Source: an uncultured Clostridia bacterium (GTDB lineage: Bacteria; Bacillota; Clostridia; Lachnospirales; CAG-274). From it: a stretch of 6,675 nt of DNA. The position numbers and the translations under genes are program-made. Shown here in pieces: positions 1-5,711 of the stretch; positions within the stretch are counted from its first letter, which is position 1; each line of letters starts with the position of its first letter. Location: positions 1-6,675 of the forward strand of contig CAMOYW010000052.1 of assembly GCA_946630405.1 (NCBI GenBank), written 5' to 3'. The notes beneath the pieces are model-generated. The model ran no database searches. It had not been told where the DNA came from and was given only the letters and a program-made list of their open reading frames with translations.

Positions 1-688
1 AAAGCTTCATCAGAGACTTTATCGCATTGGTGGTCTTCCCCTTGGATATCGCTTCAAGCAACTTACCGACGGTGATGAGTGTCACTATCATTGCGGCTGA
101 CTCAAAGTACATACCGTGTACATCTTCCATACCGCCGCCGAAAAAGCATACCCGCACAAGAAGCACACAACTGTACAAAAACGAAACACCCGAACCCATA
201 GCTACAAGCGTATCCATATTGGGTGCAAGCTTAAGTGCGCTTTTCGCTCCGCTTATAAAAAATTTTCTGTTGATGATCAGTACGATACCTGCCGTTATAA
301 ATTCAAAAACACCAATAAAAATATGATGCGATATTCGCATACTCGAAGTAAGAGACTTTATTGCATCGTCTATCGCCTTGATGTGCATGCTTCCCATGGA
401 AACAAGCATAAGAAGAGCCAGAAAAAAGACGGACAGCATCAGTCGCTTTGCAATCTTGGCTGTTTCCGCAGATGAATCAAGACTCTCGTCCGTTTTGGGC
501 GATGCCCCATACCCAGCCGCTTCAATGGCGGATATAAGTTCGGCATCGGAAAACGAACCTTCGGCTATCATTGAATTTGTAAGCAGGTTGACCGAACAGG
601 ACGTGACACCGTCAACGCCCTTTGCAGCCTTTTCCACATGAGCCACACAAGCTGCGCAGCTCATACCGGAAATATTGTATTGTTTCAA
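1..688 (-). CDS. copA: Copper-type P1B ATPase, N-terminal 229 residues (3' end outside window)
   Basis: The product is predicted to be a membrane ATPase that exports Cu(I). The visible part has a heavy-metal-associated domain at about residues 1-65 with the metal-binding GMSCAAC motif (Cys11, Cys14). Four predicted membrane spans follow, at about 83-101, 122-141, 158-182 and 192-212. The reading ends at GKTTNAIKSLMK, the lead-in to the actuator domain; the CPC, DKTG and ATP-binding parts lie beyond base 1. The family usually has 700-850 residues, so about a quarter to a third is visible. I chose the TTG at 688-686 because an AGGAGG lies 5 nt upstream and the first in-frame ATG (codon 9) falls inside the metal-binding motif. 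The long repeat-filled gap upstream separates it from the mtaB operon. Cu(I) rather than another metal is inferred from the GMxCxxC domain and overall similarity; the metal-defining CPC span is not visible. Confidence 0.93.
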   Translation of the reverse strand, partial: MKQYNISGMSCAACVAHVEKAAKGVDGVTSCSVNLLTNSMIAEGSFSDAELISAIEAAGYGASPKTDESLDSSAETAKIAKRLMLSVFFLALLMLVSMGSMHIKAIDDAIKSLTSSMRISHHIFIGVFEFITAGIVLIINRKFFISGAKSALKLAPNMDTLVAMGSGVSFLYSCVLLVRVCFFGGGMEDVHGMYFESAAMIVTLITVGKLLEAISKGKTTNAIKSLMKL

Positions 689-693
689 AATAT

Positions 694-699
694 CCTCCT
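694..699 (-). promoter_or_regulatory. Ribosome binding site of copA (decides a TTG start)
   Basis: On the minus strand this reads AGGAGG, a full Shine-Dalgarno match, 5 nt before the TTG at 688-686. No other in-frame start codon is suitably spaced, so the TTG start rests on this site. Confidence 0.85.
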
Positions 700-700
700 G

Positions 701-725
701 AGTAGTGGTATATAAATAGACTACT
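701..725. promoter_or_regulatory. Candidate operator or leader hairpin in front of copA
   Basis: Perfect 6-bp inverted repeats AGTAGT (701-706) and ACTACT (720-725) enclose 13 AT-rich bases containing TATATA. The dyad sits just upstream of the copA ribosome binding site and just downstream of the palindromic repeat. Position and symmetry would suit a copper-responsive repressor site or an RNA hairpin that affects translation. It does not contain the CopY box TACANNTGTA, and I could not place a convincing -35/-10 pair here. The symmetry is seen directly; the role is inferred. Confidence 0.3.
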
Positions 726-730
726 ATTGT

Positions 731-897
731 TTAAGGAATCACTGATTTAATTAATCTTTCGCATATTTGGCTAATGTCACTGCATACTGCGTCAAAGCCG
801 CTCAACATAGCTTATGGCTATGTCTTCGCGACTTTTCCTTGTCTGCAATGACATTATCTCAAATCTGTTTCAAGTGAATTAATCAGTGCTTCCTTAA
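731..897. repeat. 167-bp imperfect palindrome, MITE-like dispersed repeat (complete copy)
   Basis: The two ends are inverted copies: TTAAGGAATCACTGATT at the left and, read on the minus strand from 897, TTAAGGAAGCACTGATT (one mismatch in 17). Symmetry continues inward with TAATGTCACTGCA against TAATGTCATTGCA. It closes at a perfect ACATAGC (805-811) / GCTATGT (817-823) stem with loop TTATG. RNA from either strand could fold into one long interrupted hairpin. There is no open reading frame of note. The left 55 bp (733-787) recur at 6621-6675 with 49 of 55 identical, which shows that it is a repeat and not a one-off terminator. The size, terminal inverted repeats and lack of coding suggest a MITE or similar non-autonomous element. 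A clear direct target-site duplication is not visible, though TTAA occurs at both ends. I do not recognise a named family. Confidence 0.75.
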
Positions 898-968
898 TAG
901 TATACTTACATTTTAGCGAAGGACCCCTCAGTCAGCATTTCGACTGACAGCTCTCCTGTTAAGGAAGC
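888..968. repeat. 81-bp hairpin element bounded by 10-bp inverted repeats
   Basis: The perfect inverted repeats GCTTCCTTAA (888-897) and TTAAGGAAGC (959-968) bound this element; the left one is also the right end of the 167-bp palindrome. Inside is a stem TCAGTC (928-933) / GACTGA (942-947) with an 8-base loop. Read on the minus strand the core has GAGCTGTCAG followed by CTGACTGAGGGGTCC. From memory, this resembles short interspersed hairpins common in Ruminococcus-like and clostridial genomes; I cannot confirm that here. The segment 909-924 (CATTTTAGCGAAGGAC) recurs at 5674-5689 with 14 of 16 identical, again next to a hairpin. It may also serve as a terminator between mtaB and copA. Confidence 0.5.
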
Positions 969-1076
969 TTTAATATAAATGTTACTCTTTCTTTTCTATA
1001 TATACGATATGATCGGTTATATAAAACAATGAACCAATCATTCCCCTTCTTAATAGGGAAAAAGCTATATAGGCTA

Positions 1077-2375
1077 TTATTTTCTTTCGCCGTACATCGT
1101 TTCAGCTTCGGCTATACCTGTCAGTTTCACCTTCACCAACTTGTTGGCAAGGTCTTCTTCGCTTTTACATAGTACTCTTATATAGTTTGTCGTATGTCCC
1201 GACCAATATCCTCCATCTTTGGTCTCAAACAGTACATTACACACCCTACCCTTGTGTGCGTTCAGAAATTCTTCGTTCAGCTCATCCGAAAGCGCCATAA
1301 GCCTTTTGCACCTGTCGGACTTTACCTTCGGTTCTGTCTGACATTTCATTTTAGCCGCTGGTGTTCCCTTTTTGGGCGAAAATGGGAATACGTGTATTTT
1401 ATCAAGGTGGATCCTTCTTGCAATGCTCATGCTTTGCTCGAAATCCTCCTCACTCTCTCCCGGAAAGCCCACTATTATATCTGTGGTAAGTGCGCAATCG
1501 GGGAAGTATCTCCTGAGTGCATCAGCTGCTTGTATGTATTGTTCCCTTGTGTAGCGCCTGTTCATCGCTTTGAGCACTCTGTCACTGCCGCTTTGCAAGG
1601 AAAGATGAAAATGGTCGCATACCTTGGGAAGAGCAGACACACGCTTTAAAAAGTCCTCCGTCACAGCAAGAGGTTCCATGGAACTTAAACGTATACGCTC
1701 TATACCCTCTATCTCGTGTACACGCTCTATCACATCCGTAAGGCTCTCTTTACCCGTGTCAACTCCGTAGCTCGCCACATGTATACCCGTAAGCACCGCT
1801 TCTTTAAAGCCGTGTGCGGCAAGCCCTTTTATCTCGCTTACTATATCCGAAATATCTCTTGAGCGTATATTACCCCTTGCATAAGGAATAATACAGTAGC
1901 TGCAATAGCGATTGCAACCATCCTGTATCTTAATGTAGGCACGGGTACGAGACTTGATATTGCTTATTGTGAGCGACTCAAAGCCCGGTTTTCGGGAAAT
2001 ATCGGTAACGGCATTCACTACCTCGTCTCCCGAATTGTATTTTTCGGTCAATTCTACTATACTTGCTCTGTTTTGCGTACCCAAAACAATATTTATACCC
2101 TCAATACGGCTTACTTCCTCGGGAGCTACCTGAGCGTAACAACCGACGGCAACGACCGTAGAAAGGGGATTCGTCCTTTTGGCTTTACGTATCTGTTGGC
2201 GTGACTTTTTGTTACCCAAATTTGTCACGGTGCAGGTATTTATCACGTACACATCGGCAAAGTCGCCAAAATCTGTCACCTCGTACCCCGCTTTTTCAAA
2301 CAGCTCACTCATAGCCTGGGTTTCGTACATGTTTACCTTGCAACCAAGCGTCAAAAATGCGACTTTCTTACACAT
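1077..2375 (-). CDS. mtaB: tRNA (t6A37) methylthiotransferase MtaB
   Basis: A 432-residue radical-SAM enzyme predicted to add a methylthio group to N6-threonylcarbamoyladenosine at position 37 of ANN-decoding tRNAs, giving ms2t6A. It has the full family layout. The N-terminal MTTase domain begins at LGCKVN and carries the cluster cysteines Cys12, Cys48 (NTCTVT) and Cys79 (VGCYAQ). The radical-SAM core has CNRYCSYC (Cys154, Cys158, Cys161). A C-terminal TRAM-like RNA-binding domain covers about residues 370-430. Length is normal, and the LGCKVN opening fits MtaB rather than MiaB or RimO. The ATG lies inside the end of the upstream HD gene (8-bp overlap, ATGTGTAA), with a modest GGTGA 5 nt before it, which suggests coupled translation. 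It is the last gene of the run. No missing residues or frame breaks are seen. Confidence 0.95.
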   Translation of the reverse strand: MCKKVAFLTLGCKVNMYETQAMSELFEKAGYEVTDFGDFADVYVINTCTVTNLGNKKSRQQIRKAKRTNPLSTVVAVGCYAQVAPEEVSRIEGINIVLGTQNRASIVELTEKYNSGDEVVNAVTDISRKPGFESLTISNIKSRTRAYIKIQDGCNRYCSYCIIPYARGNIRSRDISDIVSEIKGLAAHGFKEAVLTGIHVASYGVDTGKESLTDVIERVHEIEGIERIRLSSMEPLAVTEDFLKRVSALPKVCDHFHLSLQSGSDRVLKAMNRRYTREQYIQAADALRRYFPDCALTTDIIVGFPGESEEDFEQSMSIARRIHLDKIHVFPFSPKKGTPAAKMKCQTEPKVKSDRCKRLMALSDELNEEFLNAHKGRVCNVLFETKDGGYWSGHTTNYIRVLCKSEEDLANKLVKVKLTGIAEAETMYGERK

Positions 2376-3636
2376 TTACTTCACCCAATGTGCCAAAACA
2401 TTTATTCATATCATTCACTATGTTTATATCTATCTCGTTCTTTTTAGCCATTTCCCGCATAATATCTATCGCCTTTTTATGAGATATGGGTGCTTTATAG
2501 GGGCGGGGTTCCGTAAGCGCCTGATAAATATCCAGGCACGCCATTATCCTATCCTCAAGGGTAAGGTCTTCAGCCTTAAGCCCCAAAGGGTACCCCGTTC
2601 CGTTGAGCTTTTCATGGTGATTGGTAGCCCAGCGTGTTATATCCTCAAAGCCGTCAATTTTGGAAAGTATCTCATATGTGGCAACTGCATGGCTCTTGAT
2701 GTTGTCAAACTCCTTCTCGTCAAGCTTACCCCGTTTTTCAAGTATGTCGTTTTGTATCACAAGCTTACCTATATCATGCAATGCGGCAGACATATAGAAG
2801 CGATCCGCCTTGTCGTCGTCAAAGCCGTAATAGCTCGACATTATATCAGCCTTTTCGGCTGCACCTATACAGTGGCAACGGGTAAAAGAGGACTTGCAGT
2901 CAACTATATCGGCAAAAAATTCCGCTATGTTGTGTACCTCCTCTCTCGTATAGTCGTGCTCTACGGGAGGTACTATCTCTTTTAAAATATCTTCGGGTTT
3001 CTTGCTTCTGAAAAAGAGCAGCTTGTCGTAGGTGACAGCCTCCTTGAACAGCTCCACGCTCGTATTTGAAAACATCCTGCCGATCATGGACACAAGTCGG
3101 TCTATCATGGCTTTATATTCATCCTCTGTCAAGGTGAGTATATTCCACGTAACATCTACCGTGTCCGCAAGGTGTACTATCTGGCTTTTAATATTGGTTT
3201 GCAGAGCGTTCTTTTTAAAAGGTCCCGAACCGTCAGCATTCTCATGGTGGTGAAGTATTATCTTCTTTACATCCGTTCTAAACGGTATGAGAGATATGTT
3301 CCTTTCGCCTGCGGCAGAATGTTTGCTGCCGCTTATAAAGGACATATAATCTTCATCGTTGAGCATATCGGCTCGCTTTTTAAGCTCTTTCACATCCACT
3401 ACATTACCCCAGGAATATTCCTCACGGGCATATTCCGTAAAGGCATTGTCGTGAAGCATCGCACAGCAGGTAAAGTCGGACAGTTCCTCGTTTTCAAGCC
3501 CCAATTCTCTTCCCATAAGGAACGACATATAGGCAACGTGCTTACCGTGAGCGGACTGTACGCCTGTCATCTCGTGCTCTACTATATCAAGAGCTTCGGA
3601 AAGAGAATACAGCATATCCGTTAAATTAATTTTCAT
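2368..3636 (-). CDS. Tandem HD / HD-GYP-like metal-dependent phosphohydrolase
   Basis: A cytoplasmic protein with two HD-type domains; no signal peptide or membrane span. Numbering from the ATG at 3636, the C-terminal half matches HD-GYP well: His255, HDIGK (His287, Asp288, Lys291), His316, HHE (340-342), NGTGYP (345-350), Asp369 and RPY (378-380). The N-terminal half echoes the pattern with His33, His62-Asp63, His106, HHE (130-132), DGSG then PF (135-140), and Asp158, but has HDNAF for HDIGK. HD-GYP proteins usually hydrolyse cyclic di-GMP or related cyclic dinucleotides; that substrate is inferred. No receiver or sensor domain is attached. I prefer the ATG at 3636 to the in-frame ATG at 3642: the AAAGGGG (3644-3650) is 7 nt from the former but only 1 nt from the latter. 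The gene follows the sortase gene after about 50 bp and overlaps mtaB. Confidence 0.88.
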   Translation of the reverse strand: MKINLTDMLYSLSEALDIVEHEMTGVQSAHGKHVAYMSFLMGRELGLENEELSDFTCCAMLHDNAFTEYAREEYSWGNVVDVKELKKRADMLNDEDYMSFISGSKHSAAGERNISLIPFRTDVKKIILHHHENADGSGPFKKNALQTNIKSQIVHLADTVDVTWNILTLTEDEYKAMIDRLVSMIGRMFSNTSVELFKEAVTYDKLLFFRSKKPEDILKEIVPPVEHDYTREEVHNIAEFFADIVDCKSSFTRCHCIGAAEKADIMSSYYGFDDDKADRFYMSAALHDIGKLVIQNDILEKRGKLDEKEFDNIKSHAVATYEILSKIDGFEDITRWATNHHEKLNGTGYPLGLKAEDLTLEDRIMACLDIYQALTEPRPYKAPISHKKAIDIMREMAKKNEIDINIVNDMNKCFGTLGEVNV

Positions 3637-3662
3637 AGTCATTCCCCTTTAAGTAAACACTG

Positions 3663-3690
3663 AAAAATAAGTAAAAGCAATATATTTTAC
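3663..3690 (-). terminator. Weak terminator-like hairpin after the sortase gene
   Basis: On the minus strand GTAAAA (3690-3685) and TTTTAC (3676-3671) can pair around an 8-base loop, followed by TTATTTTT. The geometry is that of an intrinsic terminator, but the stem is only 6 bp with two G-C pairs and includes the sortase stop codon. At most partial termination is expected, so the HD and mtaB genes are probably still reached by read-through. Confidence 0.3.
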
Positions 3691-4490
3691 CTATCCCTTA
3701 CACCTACCACAACTATTCTTTGAGAGGTATCCGATACGTCACAGGTCACAAGAGAAATCACGTTGGCATCTTCGGGTATCTCACCCTCGCCGCAAGCATA
3801 CAAAGAGCGAGCCTTAAGTCCCGATATAAATGCTCCTTTGTCCTCTCCGACGAGCATCGAAACATCCTCACCGTCCGCCTCATACACTGCAAATACGCTG
3901 TATCTAAAGCTTCCGCTTTCGGTATAGATGTAAAAATACGGATACCTTTTATAATATTTTTCACTTTTATAATTTATAAGCCGCCTGAACATTGAGCCGT
4001 CCTTCATGCTGTGACCGTACAATGCGGTGTGAAAGTCGCCGAAGTCGGCTGAATTTCCCTTATCCATAAAGATACAGCCCGCAAAGCTCCTGTTACCGTA
4101 AAAGGTCTTGTGCAGGTACTCCTCGTTGTCCTTACCCTTAACGATGGGGTAGCGTACACTACCGCCACAGGCACTTAGCCAGCCGCAGTAGTCGCCGTTC
4201 ACTCTTTTAAGACCTGCGTGATCGACCTTTAAAGGAGTCTCCTCGTAAGGAAGTATGACCTCCTCTGTGGTGATCTCGCTATGCGTTTCTTCGGCTGTGC
4301 TCACTTCGACAGCCGCTTTCGTTTCGCCTTCGGTAAAGGCTTGGGTGGTGCTTTCCGTTTCCACAAAGGCTTCAAGCTCCCGATAGGATCTTTTGGCGGC
4401 GGAATACTGCATGGAATTGTAGATAATGTAGCCAAGCGCTCCAAAAAACACAATACACGAGAGTATTCTAATGACCCTATACCCGTTCAT
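3687..4490 (-). CDS. srtB: Class B sortase, membrane-anchored transpeptidase
   Basis: A 267-residue cell-surface cysteine transpeptidase that should cut a C-terminal sorting signal and join the protein to the cell wall or to another protein. Residues 6-24 form a single N-terminal membrane anchor. A low-complexity Thr/Glu-rich stretch (about 42-80) links it to the catalytic domain. Class B hallmarks are YPIVKGKDNEEYLH (114-127), ALYGHSMKDGSMF with catalytic His160 (156-168), and SLVTC with catalytic Cys250 (246-250) followed by Arg258 in the family pattern. The ATG lies only 3 nt after the esterase stop, with an AAAGG inside the end of that gene, so the two are almost certainly co-expressed. 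No neighbouring protein shows an LPxTG- or NPxTN-like tail with a hydrophobic span, so the substrate must be encoded elsewhere. The symbol is a class label; iron-linked SrtB function is not implied. Confidence 0.9.
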   Translation of the reverse strand: MNGYRVIRILSCIVFFGALGYIIYNSMQYSAAKRSYRELEAFVETESTTQAFTEGETKAAVEVSTAEETHSEITTEEVILPYEETPLKVDHAGLKRVNGDYCGWLSACGGSVRYPIVKGKDNEEYLHKTFYGNRSFAGCIFMDKGNSADFGDFHTALYGHSMKDGSMFRRLINYKSEKYYKRYPYFYIYTESGSFRYSVFAVYEADGEDVSMLVGEDKGAFISGLKARSLYACGEGEIPEDANVISLVTCDVSDTSQRIVVVGVRDR

Positions 4491-4493
4491 ATA

Positions 4494-5648
4494 TTATTCG
4501 ACCTTTTCTATCTCGTCGTCGGACTGTACGTTACCCGAAGCGGTATGAAGAGCCGTATATATCTTTAAATACATATCGTAAGCCTGCGACTCCTGTACGT
4601 TACCCGTTTCGCCAACTTCGGGGACATCCTCGTTTTTAATGGTGTTGAAACGCTCAATAAAGCGGTTCATATCCTCAAATGTGAGAGGAGAATCGGGTGA
4701 AAATCTGTTATCTCCCGTTCCCACGGTAAGACCTACAGCTCTTGCTGCGGTAAGCTCTTTAACATCGGGAGCATCCGCAAAAGGCTCTCCCTCGCCCTCA
4801 AACCCTGCAAGGCGCACAAGCTCCTTTACAAAATCCGCTCTTGAGATAGTATAGCCGCTATAATTCGAGCCGTTTGTAAGCGAATCAAGATCGTTTCGCT
4901 CCATTTCAAGCGCAACAAGACTCGCTATCACGTTGGCGCCGTAGTGATTAAGGTGAGTGGTGTCAAGTCCGTCCTTGCCCTTTGTATTGTCTTTATATAT
5001 CGCATGGAAAGCGGAAGAGCTTTCCTCGCCGTTTATCTCGTACACATCCTCTGTGGCTTTTGTCATGTCAAGACAGGTCACATTAAGCTCACTCGCAAGC
5101 TCTCTTACGGCATCATCATAAATACCGTGCGAATCGTTCACCGTACCGTCTTCGTTATATTTAAGCCTTGAAATAGGCGTAAGCAAAACGGGTGTAGCGT
5201 CCTTTTCGACAGCTTTTTGCACATATCCTTCATACAATGAATTTTTAAATGAACCCTCTGTTTCCTTATCTCCCTCCGGGTCGGTGTACCTTGTGGCAAG
5301 GTCTTCTTCACTGCTCTTTTTCTGATCGTTGTGACCGAACTGTATGAAAAGATAATCTCCTTCCGAAAGGGAGTCAAGCATTTGGGTATAGTTTTCCTCC
5401 GACTTGAAGCTCTTAGAACTTCTACCCGACTTTGCAAGGTTCACTATCTCTATATCGTCCTTTACATACTCGTTGAAATACATTCCCCAACCCGCTCTCG
5501 GAAGTGCGTAGTTGTCATCATATCCGTATTCGCAGGCAGTCGAATCTCCCACGATGATTATTTTCTTAGCATTTTCAGCCATAGCATTGACCGCTCCCGT
5601 TGTAAATATAAACAATGATGTAAGTGCAAGAAATTTCTTTAATTTCAT
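4494..5648 (-). CDS. Secreted SGNH/GDSL esterase, rhamnogalacturonan-acetylesterase (CE12) type, with C-terminal SLH segment
   Basis: A 384-residue exported hydrolase likely to remove O-acetyl groups from a polysaccharide. The signal peptide spans about residues 1-24 (MKLKK, hydrophobic core, NAMA then EN). SGNH blocks are GDSTA with nucleophile Ser36, GWG (53-55), SGRSSKSF with Gly75, FGHND with Asn107, and DTTH with Asp229 and His232. The GWG, GRSS and HND spacing is that of CE12 enzymes such as RhgT and YesT, which act on pectic rhamnogalacturonan; this exact substrate is inferred. Residues 267-334 hold the end of one S-layer-homology repeat (ISRADFVKELVRLAGF) and one fuller repeat (PFADAPDV to FIERF), fewer than the usual three. 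The acidic tail after 335 repeats the motif GNVQ. AAAGAGG stands about 8 nt before the ATG. The sortase gene follows after 3 nt. A role on the host's own wall glycans is an alternative. Confidence 0.88.
   Translation of the reverse strand: MKLKKFLALTSLFIFTTGAVNAMAENAKKIIIVGDSTACEYGYDDNYALPRAGWGMYFNEYVKDDIEIVNLAKSGRSSKSFKSEENYTQMLDSLSEGDYLFIQFGHNDQKKSSEEDLATRYTDPEGDKETEGSFKNSLYEGYVQKAVEKDATPVLLTPISRLKYNEDGTVNDSHGIYDDAVRELASELNVTCLDMTKATEDVYEINGEESSSAFHAIYKDNTKGKDGLDTTHLNHYGANVIASLVALEMERNDLDSLTNGSNYSGYTISRADFVKELVRLAGFEGEGEPFADAPDVKELTAARAVGLTVGTGDNRFSPDSPLTFEDMNRFIERFNTIKNEDVPEVGETGNVQESQAYDMYLKIYTALHTASGNVQSDDEIEKVE
4524..4606. repeat. In-frame direct repeat in the esterase tail
   Basis: CTGTACGTTACCCG occurs exactly at 4524-4537 and 4593-4606, 69 bp (23 codons) apart, so it encodes [T/S]GNVQ twice in the same frame (residues 348-352 and 371-375). 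It may be the remnant of a 69-bp duplication; the sequence between the copies no longer matches what follows. Confidence 0.55.
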
Positions 5649-5685
5649 AATATAGACCTCTTTAAATTTTCCGCATTAAAGCGAA

Positions 5686-5704
5686 GGACTGTCGTTGACA
5701 GTCC
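5686..5704 (-). terminator. Perfect 8-bp hairpin between the small membrane protein and esterase genes
   Basis: On the minus strand GGACTGTC and GACAGTCC pair perfectly around the loop AAC, 7 nt after the stop codon of the small membrane protein gene. The following bases, TTCGCTTTAATG, are only partly T-rich, so full termination is doubtful. A partial terminator, an attenuator between the first two genes and the surface genes, or an RNA-stabilising hairpin all fit. The flanking segment 5674-5689 is shared with the hairpin element at 909-924, so this may be a repeat-derived structure. Confidence 0.5.
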
Positions 5705-5711
5705 CCTAAAC

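Larger units (their letters stand above)
689..1076. other. 388-bp gene-free gap between mtaB and copA, filled with palindromic repeats
   Basis: I find no plausible protein or RNA gene here. From the copA side it contains the ribosome binding site and dyad, the 167-bp palindrome (731-897), an overlapping 81-bp element (888-968), and about 105 AT-rich bases up to the mtaB stop. No strong intrinsic terminator follows mtaB. The nearest candidate on the minus strand is a 5-bp stem AATGA/TCATT (1028-1042) followed by GTTTTAT, which is too weak to call. mtaB transcripts may end in one of the larger hairpins. Confidence 0.8.

Noticed and set aside
27..641. Plus-strand open frames across the left edge
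   Set aside because: They are antisense to the copper ATPase fragment, whose metal-binding domain and membrane spans are unmistakable on the minus strand.
689..760. Sigma-A promoter for copA
   Set aside because: TATATA is present near 709-714, but no acceptable -35 lies 16-18 bp upstream on the minus strand; that region is the end of the palindromic repeat.
731..968. CRISPR array or tRNA/ncRNA gene in the gap
   Set aside because: The repeats are inverted and not regularly spaced direct repeats, and nothing folds into a tRNA cloverleaf or a riboswitch core that I recognise.
1000..1076. Intrinsic terminator directly after mtaB
   Set aside because: The only stems are 3-5 bp and AT-rich (AGC/GCT near 1064-1076, AATGA/TCATT at 1028-1042), with poor T-tracts. 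They are not convincing.
2179..2985. Long plus-strand open frame (268 codons) antisense to mtaB and the HD gene
   Set aside because: It lies wholly opposite two genes with full conserved motifs, has no family resemblance, and its composition is what the opposite strand of those genes would give.
4497..4625. Possible dockerin in the tail of the esterase
   Set aside because: The two GNVQ repeats at 23-residue spacing recall a duplicated dockerin, but the calcium-loop pattern DxNxDGxxxxxD is absent.
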